A DNA stretch of 64,000 nt from Caldilineaceae bacterium (GCA_022821545.1 JAJEDJ010000034.1:62001-126000); one strand, 5' to 3'. Numbered from the stretch's first letter, positions 52,356 through 60,381 are shown. Notes: a model not told the origin generated them from the sequence alone. Program-made: numbers and translations.

Positions 52356-52380
52356 GGGAGTTCGGTCTCGCTAATATCCA

Positions 52381-53058
52381 ATGATGGTTGGTCCGTGGCT
52401 ATTAGAGCAATTGACAGCGAGTCCGGCGCGTGCGGCCCTCTGGCTTGCGCTGAGCTTTGTGTTGTCCGGCACGGCAACTCTGGTCACTCGACTGTTCGCG
52501 CCGGAACTGGAACGGCCTGTTCGGATTGTGCGATGGATTCATATCCCGTACTTGGGGCTGATCCTGGGGGCTCTGTCTCCCCGCTTAATGGGGCTGACAA
52601 TTGTAGGATGGGATTCGCGATACATCGTAGGCGTGGTCTTGCTCGCGGGTCTACTGTTCCTCCTGGTTCTGATTCGCATATGGCTGCACACTGAAACTAG
52701 CCATACTGGCGGCGCCATACCGACCGGCCGCTCCTGGAGTCCTTCGCTCTTCGAGAGCTGCGCCCAGGAGTTTCATTGGTGCTTTCTACGTGCGGCCGTG
52801 TGGGACTTCCTACTCATCTTTGCGTCTGCTTCGCTATCCCCCCACTATTGGGCCGTATGGATCGGAGCTGCCATCTCCCTGCCCGGAATCCACATTCAGC
52901 CCGTTCCTCTCTCGGACCGGCTCTTGACTACAGTGGTCCTCTTGGCAACCTCGAGCCTTTTCCTCGTTACGCAAAGCTTTTGGCTGTGTTGCTTTCTTCA
53001 CTTGGGAATCCGGGTTATCCTTCTGTGGAGCCAGCCTTCCCGGCAAGGGGCCTTGTGA
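52381..53058 (+). CDS. Polytopic membrane protein of unknown function
   Basis: 225 residues with about six hydrophobic segments (near 15-35, 53-70, 82-102, 138-155, 160-172, 183-215). No metal motif or known domain is seen. No ribosome site precedes the ATG pair at 52381. Its neighbours are small membrane proteins on the other strand, so no role can be inferred. Confidence 0.6.
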   Translation: MMVGPWLLEQLTASPARAALWLALSFVLSGTATLVTRLFAPELERPVRIVRWIHIPYLGLILGALSPRLMGLTIVGWDSRYIVGVVLLAGLLFLLVLIRIWLHTETSHTGGAIPTGRSWSPSLFESCAQEFHWCFLRAAVWDFLLIFASASLSPHYWAVWIGAAISLPGIHIQPVPLSDRLLTTVVLLATSSLFLVTQSFWLCCFLHLGIRVILLWSQPSRQGAL

Positions 53059-53095
53059 ACTGGATCTGCCGGTGAGCATGGTCCGGATGCAGCAG

Positions 53096-53386
53096 CTAGA
53101 GGAATAGCCCTACCAAAAGCATCAATACAAAGAGCGCCGCCGAGACGATTAACAGCTGCTTCAGGTCCGAAAAGACTCGACCATACTCTACGTTCCAATC
53201 GGCCTGACTCTTGGCGGACTGAACCGGCTCCGCTTGGGTGGGTTGACTTGAGGCGCCAGGCTCACCGTTAGGCGGAGCCGCCGCGCCTGATTCCTCGTCC
53301 CTGTCACGATTGGCGCGCAGTTCGCTGAAGCTTCGAGGGTTGGCTCTGCTGGGGCTGTGGCGGCGTCTGCGACTGCGTCGTGCCAT
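53096..53386 (-). CDS. Single-span membrane protein with basic N-terminus
   Basis: 96 residues. The first ten are almost all Arg/Ser/His, followed by a disordered Ser/Glu/Pro region. The end is a conserved-looking DWNVEYGRVFSDLKQLL and one C-terminal membrane segment (about 78-96). AAGGA precedes the ATG. The layout fits a tail-anchored protein with a cytoplasmic, perhaps nucleic-acid-binding, tail; the family is unknown to me. It lies 170 bp downstream of the PPTase gene on the same strand. Confidence 0.6.
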   Translation of the reverse strand: MARRSRRRRHSPSRANPRSFSELRANRDRDEESGAAAPPNGEPGASSQPTQAEPVQSAKSQADWNVEYGRVFSDLKQLLIVSAALFVLMLLVGLFL

Positions 53387-53556
53387 CTGTTCTTGTCCTT
53401 CTTGTGTTCGAATTGGGTAACGCTACTTCCAAGTCGTAATTATACCGTAGGTCATTTTGCATATCCCAACTTCAGGAGTGTAGGTAGACTCTTAATATCC
53501 CTGCAACCCGAAGAGGGGCGTCCGCTTCCCGGCCGCCTGTCCCACAGGACTCAAGG

Positions 53557-54357
53557 TCAAGCGGGCGAAAAGTAGCGGATATCGAGCAGCTTCTGGCGGG
53601 TGGCCAAGGATCCGACGTAACCGTCTGGCAAGGCCAGACGGTAAAGGTGGAAGCCCCTCTTGCAGTGGACGCCGCCTTCTTCCCAAGCCGGCTCCTGGTG
53701 ATCGGCAAGCTCCTCCAATTCTAGCTGTCCTGTAAGTAGCTGCAGTCCGACGCCTTCAGCCTTAACAATGGCTTCACGGCGTGTCCATGCCCGCAAGAAC
53801 CTGAGACTTCGTTCAGGTTCAGCCGCACGTTCGAAGTGCTCCAGTTCGCGCGGCGTCAGACTGTAGGATTTCAGCCCGTCGGCAACTGGCGGGGTTCTCA
53901 GCTGTTCAATGTCAATACCTACCGGTTGTTGCAGACAGATCGCAAGTGCCGCCAGTTCACCCGAATCGGAGAGGTTGAACTGAAGGTCCGCGGCGAGTTC
54001 AGGGGCGAGGAAGGGCTTGCCGTGCGGGTTGTATACGAACCTGACATTTTGCGGCTGCTGGTCCACGTAACGGCCGATGATTCGTCGCAGCATGCCGCGT
54101 CGCACGATGAAGCGGCGTGCCGGCAAGTGCGAAGCATGGCGCCCGACCCGCCTCCATTCATCGGCTGACAACACCTCTTCATACCGGGACAGGCGTCTCC
54201 GATCGACGTCCAGGTTCCATGTCCAAACGTGCAGCGCGTCCGCATCCAGTGGCGGCGCGCCGCAAACTGATCTACCCCAGTTCCTCGTTCCGGTCCCGCT
54301 TAAGAGACCGCGCGTCGCCCTTTCCACAGAGGCCCTCCAAATCGCCAGTGCCACCAC
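53557..54357 (-). CDS. 4'-phosphopantetheinyl transferase (Sfp type)
   Basis: 266 residues from the GTG at 54357; a GTG at about 54327 is an alternative and the first 35 residues are outside the usual Sfp domain. The three family motifs are visible: NPHGKPFL then FNLSDSGELAALAI, GIDIEQL (Mg-binding Asp/Glu) and RAWTRREAIVKAEGVGL. The enzyme transfers phosphopantetheine from CoA to carrier proteins of fatty acid, polyketide or peptide synthesis. It overlaps the end of the GT2 gene by 58 nt in another frame and is last in the carotenoid operon, which is unusual: no carrier-protein-dependent synthase is in the window. Confidence 0.85.
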   Translation of the reverse strand: MVALAIWRASVERATRGLLSGTGTRNWGRSVCGAPPLDADALHVWTWNLDVDRRRLSRYEEVLSADEWRRVGRHASHLPARRFIVRRGMLRRIIGRYVDQQPQNVRFVYNPHGKPFLAPELAADLQFNLSDSGELAALAICLQQPVGIDIEQLRTPPVADGLKSYSLTPRELEHFERAAEPERSLRFLRAWTRREAIVKAEGVGLQLLTGQLELEELADHQEPAWEEGGVHCKRGFHLYRLALPDGYVGSLATRQKLLDIRYFSPA

Positions 54358-55430
54358 AGTGACTGGGCGGCGATAGCGGTCATCAGCAACACCGCAACAG
54401 GCAACAGAGGCGCGTCACCGGCGCGTTGGCCCGTGCGCCAGGCCGTCAGGGCGCGAACGAAGATACCGGCGCAGACGAGAAGAAGCGCCCAGTAAGGGTG
54501 CCAGGGAACGGCGGTTCCTGAGAATCCAACTATCAGCAGTCCCCATGGGACCAGGAAGACAACCCAATGAAACACTGTGGCGGCAAGCAGGCCGGCGGTT
54601 CCCCCGAACCCGGCGAGGATATTCTTCGCAAAGCCCTCGCGCACAGTGCGCCAGTCTCGGTACATTCGACAGGTGATGAGCCCATTCGCCTCTGCCATGC
54701 GCAGAGGCAGGCCCGCCCTCTTTGCCCGGCGAGCCAGTCCGATATCATCCAGAATGTTGTCTCGTACCGAGGCGTGGCCTCCCAGCCTGTCATAGGCGGT
54801 TCGCCGCAATGCGATGCACTGGCCATTGGCAGCTGCCAGCAGGGGGAAAGATGTGCGGTGGACCGCGACCGCCGGCAGGTAGGCGTGGATAGCGAAAGCC
54901 ATCAGCGGTACGCAGAGGCGTTCAGGCCAGGACACGGTCTTTTGGCTTGGCATGACGGCAAGCATATCGGCGCCGGAGCGGTCCAGCTCGCACAGCAGAG
55001 CGGCCAGGGCGCGATTGTGCCAGCGCACGTCGGCGTCAGCGAAGATGAGGATCTCTCCACTTGCCTCTCCAGCCAGCTGATGACATGCCCAACTCTTTCC
55101 CAGCCAGCCGCCGGGTATGGGACCGCCTCTGAAGATTCGGAGGCGGTTGTCATTCCCGGAGGCATCCAATGCAGCTCTTTCAGTGCCGTCTTCAGAACCG
55201 TCGTCCAGGATCAGGAGCTCCCAGCAGGGATAGGACTGCTGCAAAATGCTTCTGACCGTTGCTCCAATGACGGCGGCTTCATTTCGCGCCGGAACCAATA
55301 CCGATACGCTGGCGGCGATGCCGGCGGCGTTGCAATCCCGAAGACCGGGAAATGCCGCCAGGTTCGACAGCAGGATCAGTATCATTCCACTGAGCGCGGC
55401 GGAGGCCAGGATAAGAAGCAGAACTGTCAT
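54300..55430 (-). CDS. Family 2 glycosyltransferase of the carotenoid cluster (CruG/CrtQ-like)
   Basis: 376 residues. An N-terminal membrane segment (about 3-24) is followed by the GT-A domain: SVLVPARNEAAVIG, LLILDDGSEDGTE, IPGGWLGKSWACHQLA, FADADVRWH (DxD-type) and the acceptor base region NILDDIGLARRAKRAG. C-terminal membrane segments (about 278-300, 306-325, 344-362) place the active site at the membrane. The GGWLGK and DADV patterns are those of carotenoid glycosyltransferases such as CrtQ and CruG. CruG glycosylates the 2'-hydroxyl of CruF-made carotenoids in cyanobacteria; adjacency to cruF here supports a similar job. The ATG overlaps the plsY stop. Confidence 0.82.
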   Translation of the reverse strand: MTVLLLILASAALSGMILILLSNLAAFPGLRDCNAAGIAASVSVLVPARNEAAVIGATVRSILQQSYPCWELLILDDGSEDGTERAALDASGNDNRLRIFRGGPIPGGWLGKSWACHQLAGEASGEILIFADADVRWHNRALAALLCELDRSGADMLAVMPSQKTVSWPERLCVPLMAFAIHAYLPAVAVHRTSFPLLAAANGQCIALRRTAYDRLGGHASVRDNILDDIGLARRAKRAGLPLRMAEANGLITCRMYRDWRTVREGFAKNILAGFGGTAGLLAATVFHWVVFLVPWGLLIVGFSGTAVPWHPYWALLLVCAGIFVRALTAWRTGQRAGDAPLLPVAVLLMTAIAAQSLWWHWRFGGPLWKGRRAVS

Positions 55431-56014
55431 CTCAGTGCGGGAAGTCGAATCTCAGGACGTTGGGCCAGGTCGAGCCGGTGTTTCCAAGCCAGTATCAGGC
55501 CGTTGCCAATCCAGACGGGCAGAATGGCCCCGAGCGGACCGGTCAACGCCAGGAACGCCAGCAGGCCGCAGAAAGCGCATATCACTGCCCAGCCGTCGAT
55601 AGAAATCGTGAAGTAGGTGAGCAACAGCAGCGCGCCAAAAACGAAGAGGGTACTCCACCCGGTCAAGCCGGCCCAGATGCCGAAGGTGACCGCTACCGCC
55701 TTCCCGCCCTGGAAACGAAGCAAGAATGAGAAAGCGTGGCCTGCTACTGCCGCCAAAGCCGCCCCTGCCAGTGCCGCATCGGGCAGATCCCCGAACCTCT
55801 GCGCGGCGAGCACAGGCAGACAGCCTTTCAGCCCGTCGAGAATAATTACCGCGACGCCCAACGTTCTGCCTCCGGCGCGCATCACATTCGTGCCGCCTGG
55901 ATTGCCGTCACCAAAGTGCCGGATCTCTTTGTCCAGGATAAGACCTCCCAGCCAGACGGAAAAGGGCAAACTGCCGCAAAGGTAGGCAGTCAATATCCAG
56001 AGAATGACATTCAT
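55427..56014 (-). CDS. plsY: Acyl-phosphate glycerol-3-phosphate acyltransferase family
   Basis: 195 residues from the ATG at 56014, overlapping the cruF stop (ATGA); the frame is open upstream but without similarity. Motifs of PlsY are complete: SLPFSVWLGG, FGDGNPGGTNVMRAGG, LDGLKGCLPVL and RFQGGKAVAVTFG. PlsY adds an acyl group from acyl-phosphate to glycerol-3-phosphate in the membrane. Within a carotenoid glycoside operon it may serve normal lipid synthesis or acylate the glycosylated pigment, as separate acyltransferases do in other carotenoid-ester pathways; the second is only an idea. Confidence 0.9.
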   Translation of the reverse strand: MNVILWILTAYLCGSLPFSVWLGGLILDKEIRHFGDGNPGGTNVMRAGGRTLGVAVIILDGLKGCLPVLAAQRFGDLPDAALAGAALAAVAGHAFSFLLRFQGGKAVAVTFGIWAGLTGWSTLFVFGALLLLTYFTISIDGWAVICAFCGLLAFLALTGPLGAILPVWIGNGLILAWKHRLDLAQRPEIRLPALR

Positions 56015-56787
56015 GCGTGAGAGGCGAGCGCTTGCAGCCACGCCAGGGCAACAAAGACGCCCATTCCCATAAATCCGGCTGCAGCCGCGCCGGGCAGTGC
56101 GAAGTACACTCCCAACCCCACCGAGTTCAGCAACCAGACGGTCGTATAGACAAGGAGAAGAGCTTCTACTGGAAGTGACTTGGTTGGAGCGAAGGAAGAA
56201 AGTCCGAAAACGACTGCGGCGGCAACCAGGATCCAGCCAAGGAAGTTGATGATGGGGATCCCGAAGTAGATGCCGGGAGATTCCCATCGCCACAGGTTCC
56301 ACTCCACCATCTGCGGATCAAGAAAGAGGTCCCATGCCGCGAAGGCCAGCCCTGCAGTGAGCGCCGTTGCTGCCCTGTGTATCCACTCGCGGGAGTGGTC
56401 GGCGCCGCGAATTCTCGAACAAATAAGCGTCCCGACAGCCCAGGCGGGGGGTATCATCATCAGCCACGCAACGGGTACCTGTACAGGTACCCCGCCAATT
56501 TGGGGTTGGAGAGCATCCGTATAGGCGTAGTCACCGAATGGCAATCCGGTACTGTGGCCGATGAATTCGGCCAGCCAGGCAGTCGCGACGATGATGAGGC
56601 CGGTACTGAGAGTCACCCGTCCTCTAAAGGCGGGAAACAGCAGGTTGAGAACCAATCCAACCTGAACGAGGACCGAGAGTGACAGCGCAATCAGTAGGGT
56701 AGGCCGATTGCCCAGACGAAGAATGTGGGGAATAAGAACTGTCAGGAACAGCCACAGGCAGTACAGAATTCGACTCGACAGTTTCAT
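56011..56787 (-). CDS. cruF: Carotenoid 1',2'-hydratase family protein (CruF)
   Basis: 258 residues from the ATG at 56787 (GAGGAG 4 nt before the ATG). Seven to eight membrane segments; EFIGHSTGLPFGDYAYTDALQP, PVAWLMMIP and AAWDLFLDPQMVEWNLWRWE are the family signatures. CruF adds water to the psi end of gamma-carotene or lycopene, giving a 1'-hydroxy group. The next genes encode PlsY and a GT2 glycosyltransferase, so the hydroxylated carotenoid is probably glycosylated. The homologous archaeal protein is a bisanhydrobacterioruberin hydratase; the exact end group modified here is inferred. Confidence 0.88.
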   Translation of the reverse strand: MKLSSRILYCLWLFLTVLIPHILRLGNRPTLLIALSLSVLVQVGLVLNLLFPAFRGRVTLSTGLIIVATAWLAEFIGHSTGLPFGDYAYTDALQPQIGGVPVQVPVAWLMMIPPAWAVGTLICSRIRGADHSREWIHRAATALTAGLAFAAWDLFLDPQMVEWNLWRWESPGIYFGIPIINFLGWILVAAAVVFGLSSFAPTKSLPVEALLLVYTTVWLLNSVGLGVYFALPGAAAAGFMGMGVFVALAWLQALASHA

Positions 56788-56873
56788 CTGACTCCTCAAC
56801 GCGTTGAGAAGCAGGACTGTTTTCGCGGGATACGATCCCAATGGGTCGCAGCCGGAAAACCGCCGGAGGCAGC

Positions 56874-57656
56874 TCATTGGCAGATTTCACCCTCCCCCAA
56901 CAGGAATGCCAGAAGCCGTGTCAGCCACGAACATCGCGGCGTCGCTTGTCCGGCTTCAGCAGCATCTGACTGTGAAGGCTCAGACTCTTGGGTAAGTTCG
57001 GCGGCGGAGGTAACAGCACTGTCGGATTCAGCCGACGGCTGCAATGTCACCGGCGTCCAATACTCTTTCAGCTTGCGGGCAAAGGCCGGGTCTCCCCCTT
57101 GAACCTCCCGCTGTCCGACAACGAGAGTATACCGGCCCACCGATCCCTGGGGATCCCAGACTACTACCTTGACTTCGCCTTGGACAGGGAAGGTGATTCG
57201 ACGGCGTTGCCGCTGCCAGTAGGCAGTGCGGCTGAATGGCTCGAAAAAGATCGTAGCGTCTGTCGCCTCCAACACGACGGCTCCTTCTTGGCCTGCGACG
57301 AGCGGGAGGGCATCGGTTGGCAGACCTGAGGTTGAATCTCCTTCCAGTCCGGCGGCAACTACGCCAATGTAGGGCGCGAACTGATCCTGCCCCTCGATCT
57401 GAGGGATGGTCATGCCGATTTCAACGGTCTGTCTGGCGGAAACGCTGAATGCAAAGAAATCGACGTCTCCGGGCCTTTCCAGGGTACCAAACAGCGCCGT
57501 TGATATTTCAGGAGCGCTGACCAACTTCGGCGTGCTGGCGGTAGTATCCGTGTCCTCAAAAAAGGGTTGATGTGCCAGGGCGGCTTCAAATGCAAATAGG
57601 ACGCAAAACACGGTCAACAGCAAGATGATAAATCGAGGCGCGGCTGCTGGATTCAT
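56874..57656 (-). CDS. Secreted PPC-like domain protein inside the carotenoid operon
   Basis: 260 residues from the ATG at 57656 (AGGAGGGCGG upstream; the ATG overlaps the lycopene cyclase stop, ATGA). A signal peptide ends near EAALAHQP. Residues about 50-110 resemble a pre-peptidase C-terminal (PPC) beta domain: FGTLERPGDVDFFAFSVSAR and VEIGMTIPQI. A second beta region with VVLEATDATIFF and VVVWDPQGSVGRYTLVVGQ follows. The tail is Ser/Glu-rich and ends in a hydrophobic segment WLTRLLAFLLGEG, possibly an anchor. No enzyme motif is seen. Coupling to lycopene cyclase suggests a role at the outer surface, perhaps in pigment-rich membrane, but this is not shown. Confidence 0.75.
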   Translation of the reverse strand: MNPAAAPRFIILLLTVFCVLFAFEAALAHQPFFEDTDTTASTPKLVSAPEISTALFGTLERPGDVDFFAFSVSARQTVEIGMTIPQIEGQDQFAPYIGVVAAGLEGDSTSGLPTDALPLVAGQEGAVVLEATDATIFFEPFSRTAYWQRQRRRITFPVQGEVKVVVWDPQGSVGRYTLVVGQREVQGGDPAFARKLKEYWTPVTLQPSAESDSAVTSAAELTQESEPSQSDAAEAGQATPRCSWLTRLLAFLLGEGEICQ

Positions 57657-58444
57657 TCCGCCCTCCTGAAGCTGGTCGGGATCCATCGGGCCCGTTGGTG
57701 GCTCTGTCTGGCGATCACCAGAGTCACGCCAAACACGACCATCGCTGTCGTTAAGAGAAAGAAAATGAACTCTTCCAGCGGAAGAATCCCGCCGAGTGCG
57801 AATCCGAGCGACTGCTGAGGGTCAATCGTCCATGTACCGGAGTGGATGGCAACGGCGTCCGCCAGGGACAAATAGAGAGTTCCCAACAGAACAGTCCACA
57901 GGACTTGCCGCCGGTAGTGCCAGAGAATGTCGGCGCCGAAAACCAGCTGAACCGAGAGAGGTACTATCCCCCAAGCCAGTTCCAGCCCCAGGTACGTGCT
58001 CTGAGGGCTTCCTGCGCCCAGCAAGAACAAGGCATACAGCCAGATGGCAAGAGTCAACCCGGCTGAACCCAGGCGAAGCCGGGGATGCGAACGAAAGGAA
58101 TGGTCTGACGGCGGCAACAGGCGTGCCGCCGCCAGAAGGGCCAGGCTCAGGAGCGCTGTCTGTCCCGCAAAGAACAGGTATTCCTCGAGCGGCACATAGC
58201 CGAAAGTGATGCCAAGTACGAGGTCCGGATCGTACCACCAGACCTTGGTAGCGACGAGATAGTTGTCCCAGGGCGACGTGTAGAGTAGTGCCAGCAGCAC
58301 ATGGGCCCCGACAACTGGAGTGGCAGGCCATGCCCGCAGCGAAGAGGGAAGCGGCGACCCTTGTCTGCGAAGCAACCAGTTCAAGAATGCGAAGAAGAGG
58401 GCGGGAATGCAGATGAAGAGCGAAAGGAATGCTAGGTAGGCCAT
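57653..58444 (-). CDS. Fused heterodimer-type lycopene cyclase (CrtYc-CrtYd domains)
   Basis: 263 residues with about seven membrane segments. The duplicated motif PLEEYLFF (near residue 85) and PLEEFIFF (near 225) shows two fused cyclase domains, as in fungal and archaeal CrtY-type and in Myxococcus/actinobacterial CrtYc-CrtYd pairs. WWYDPDLVLG and SGTWTIDPQQSLG are further conserved elements. The enzyme closes one or both psi ends of lycopene to beta-rings without oxidising a cofactor. With CruF on the other end the product would be a gamma-carotene type. The start has only a weak AGGCGAG site; the gene lies 103 bp downstream of the regulator. Confidence 0.9.
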   Translation of the reverse strand: MAYLAFLSLFICIPALFFAFLNWLLRRQGSPLPSSLRAWPATPVVGAHVLLALLYTSPWDNYLVATKVWWYDPDLVLGITFGYVPLEEYLFFAGQTALLSLALLAAARLLPPSDHSFRSHPRLRLGSAGLTLAIWLYALFLLGAGSPQSTYLGLELAWGIVPLSVQLVFGADILWHYRRQVLWTVLLGTLYLSLADAVAIHSGTWTIDPQQSLGFALGGILPLEEFIFFLLTTAMVVFGVTLVIARQSHQRARWIPTSFRRAE

Positions 58445-58547
58445 TCTCGCCTGGTGGCAGGTGCAGCCTTTGGGCTCGGGCCTCCTGGTGTCTGGCCGCT
58501 AAGTCGCTGGCCGGTCAGAATTGGCCCAAACCGTTGAGCTGCCCGGT

Positions 58548-59915
58548 CTAGCTCTCGCTGTAACTCTGCCGCACGTCCTTGCCAAGAGTCTCCAGCATGC
58601 AGACGATGGGTTCGCCTTCGACGCCCAGAACCGCCCGGACTGCAAATATGCCCAGACTCAGATACTCTTCCAGGATCGACAGAGGTATGTTGCGGGACTC
58701 CAGAAAGGTACAAATCCATTCAGCTTCCAAAGAGACCAGCGATGGGTCGCCCAAACGCAGCGCTGACATCATTGCGCTGTTGATGCTGTAGAATGGCCGT
58801 CCCAGCCTTGCCCATTCGGGAGGCGTTCCCCGCTCTGCGCCTAAGACAAGCGCCGAGATTCTGTGCAGGTTCGCCCGATAGCTGGAAATCAGGTCATCGA
58901 ATCTGTTGACAGGAGGCGCTGCGCTGGCCAGGTCGCCTGCTCTCGACAGTAAGGATTCGACTCTGCTTCCGGCCTGAAGCAGATCGGGCCCCAGGAAATC
59001 TCCGGGTACATTGCTCCGGATAACTTCAGAGAGATTGAATATGCGTCCTCCAAATGCAACGGGAACACCTTGCAGGTTTATCAACTCGCTCATATCCAGC
59101 AGACTCCCCGCTGACCGAAGCTGCTGGGAAACGAGTACGACGAGATCGGGTTGGATTCCTGATAGCGTTATTTCCATCTCGCTCTGTGAGAGATTCTCTC
59201 CCAGAAAGACGGTCCCAAACCCCTTCCGCTTGAGGATGAGTTGAAGAATCGCCAAGCCGAAAGTGTGACTCTCTCCGTGCGGACACGCCAGCAGTACGAG
59301 ACCGGGCCTGGTGGGCGGAGGGCAAGCGCCCAGCAGGATCTTGATGCTCTGCATTGCCTCGGAGGCGGCAAAGGCAACTTGCTGTGTAGTTGCTCTGCCG
59401 GCATGCCAGTCCTCTCCTAACTGGCGAAGTCCTCTGCAGAGCACGTGAAGGCAAACGGTTTCGACAGGGAAAAGGGCAAATGCCTGGGAAAGAATGCGCT
59501 GTGCCCCAAATTCATCGAACGCAGTGCAGGCTGACGTCCACTCAATGCAAGCAACTGAAATCTGGTCGTCGACAAAACTGCTTTCTGCGGCTTCGATAAG
59601 CGCGGCTTCCGACCAGAGGTTTCCATAAGCATAAGGGTCGGGAGCCGGCGCCTGCTCCTGGAGAGGGTCTCGCCCTTCACTCTCCAATATCTGCCAGCGT
59701 TCGGCGGCGCGGCTGATACTGAGGCCTTCCAACCGGCGCTGATTCAACCAACGGAGAGTTTCGATATCACGCCGTGAGTAGATGCGGTGTCCGCCGGAAC
59801 TGCGTGCCGGCCTGGGAATACCGTATCGGCGTTCCCAGGCCCGTAGCGTTTCCGCTTTAATGCCCGTCTCTCGGACAACGGCTTTCAGATTGAAGGACGG
59901 CGTTTTCGTACTCAC
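58548..59915 (-). CDS. MerR/B12-binding regulator (CarH/LitR-like) with altered cap motif
   Basis: 455 residues, starting GTG at 59915. The MerR helix-turn-helix covers about 8-75 (AETLRAWERRYGIPRPARSSGGHRIYS). A helical cap domain (about 100-195) and a Rossmann B12-binding domain (about 203-320) follow; E215-S-H217-T-F-G220 fits the E-x-H-x-x-G cobalamin motif of CarH. In Thermus CarH the cap motif is W-x9-E-H; here W170 is kept (GEDWHAGRATTQQVA) but the Glu-His pair is V180-A181. A further C-terminal domain of about 130 residues with no recognised fold is extra. CarH-type proteins repress carotenoid genes in the dark and release DNA on light-driven cobalamin cleavage; light response here is uncertain. 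Confidence 0.88.
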   Translation of the reverse strand: MSTKTPSFNLKAVVRETGIKAETLRAWERRYGIPRPARSSGGHRIYSRRDIETLRWLNQRRLEGLSISRAAERWQILESEGRDPLQEQAPAPDPYAYGNLWSEAALIEAAESSFVDDQISVACIEWTSACTAFDEFGAQRILSQAFALFPVETVCLHVLCRGLRQLGEDWHAGRATTQQVAFAASEAMQSIKILLGACPPPTRPGLVLLACPHGESHTFGLAILQLILKRKGFGTVFLGENLSQSEMEITLSGIQPDLVVLVSQQLRSAGSLLDMSELINLQGVPVAFGGRIFNLSEVIRSNVPGDFLGPDLLQAGSRVESLLSRAGDLASAAPPVNRFDDLISSYRANLHRISALVLGAERGTPPEWARLGRPFYSINSAMMSALRLGDPSLVSLEAEWICTFLESRNIPLSILEEYLSLGIFAVRAVLGVEGEPIVCMLETLGKDVRQSYSES

Positions 59916-59955
59916 TTGTACATGTACTCCTTCGTACCTGTACGCTGCGTTACCT
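59908..59955. promoter_or_regulatory. Three tandem 16-bp GTAC repeats, candidate operator of the B12 regulator
   Basis: Units GTACTCACTTGTACAT (59908-59923), GTACTCCTTCGTACCT (59924-59939) and GTACGCTGCGTTACCT (59940-59955) follow head to tail. GTAC starts at 59908, 59918, 59924, 59934 and 59940, and a TTAC at 59950, giving a strict 10/6/10/6/10 spacing. The block overlaps the GTG start of the regulator gene and the ribosome site (AAGGAG on the minus strand), and lies just downstream of its likely promoter, so binding would block the gene's own expression. MerR/CarH proteins are known to bind tandem repeats, which supports the call. Confidence 0.7.
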
Positions 59956-59987
59956 GCAGGCGCGGGGTCTAACTACAAAACCATGAC

Positions 59988-60016
59988 ATATTACGCACTT
60001 TTTACCAGAAAAACAA
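59988..60016 (-). promoter_or_regulatory. Promoter candidate for the B12 regulator gene
   Basis: Minus strand: TTGTTT (60016-60011), 17-bp spacer, TAATAT (59993-59988). The tandem GTAC repeats lie between this promoter and the GTG start. Confidence 0.5.
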
Positions 60017-60283
60017 ATTACAAATGCTCAACGTCTGCATACCAGTCGTGTAGTTTTCGCCCGCTGCCCTATTATATGCAAAATCTATACAATGTATCAA
60101 AGAATGGTTTGCAGGAATTGCCACTGTCAGGATTGTGGGTTATACTCAATTCCGGGCCAAGAAAAGCGAACGAAACTACACCCAATCATCTCTATCCAGG
60201 ATACACACAGGGCTGCCCGCGCCTTCCTTGTACGGGCAAAAGAAGCAAGTCGAACGGGTAGACTATCGAAAAGCGGAGGTCCC

Positions 60284-60312
60284 TTGACTTGAGTGGCCTG
60301 GTACAGTACTTT
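60284..60312 (+). promoter_or_regulatory. Promoter of crtB overlapped by a GTAC element
   Basis: TTGACT (60284-60289), 17-bp spacer, TACTTT (60307-60312). GTACAGTAC (60301-60309) covers the -10, and CTGTAT follows at 60317. This resembles the GTAC elements near the regulator, so the same protein may control crtB, although the spacing differs from the tandem block. Confidence 0.5.
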
Positions 60313-60381
60313 AGGACTGTATGGGTTGTGATCGACTGATTAGGCGTTAAAGGGATCTTTTCTGCGAGCAAAGGCGCTCCA

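Larger units (their letters stand above)
59916..60381. other. Divergent control region between the B12 regulator and crtB
   Basis: 466 bp with no supported gene. It holds the tandem operator (59908-59955), the regulator promoter (59988-60016) and the crtB promoter (60284-60312). The centre (about 59975-60130) is clearly more AT-rich than the rest of the window, with several TATA-like hexamers (for example TATTAT and TATACAAT near 60069-60093) that could be further start sites. Confidence 0.6.
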
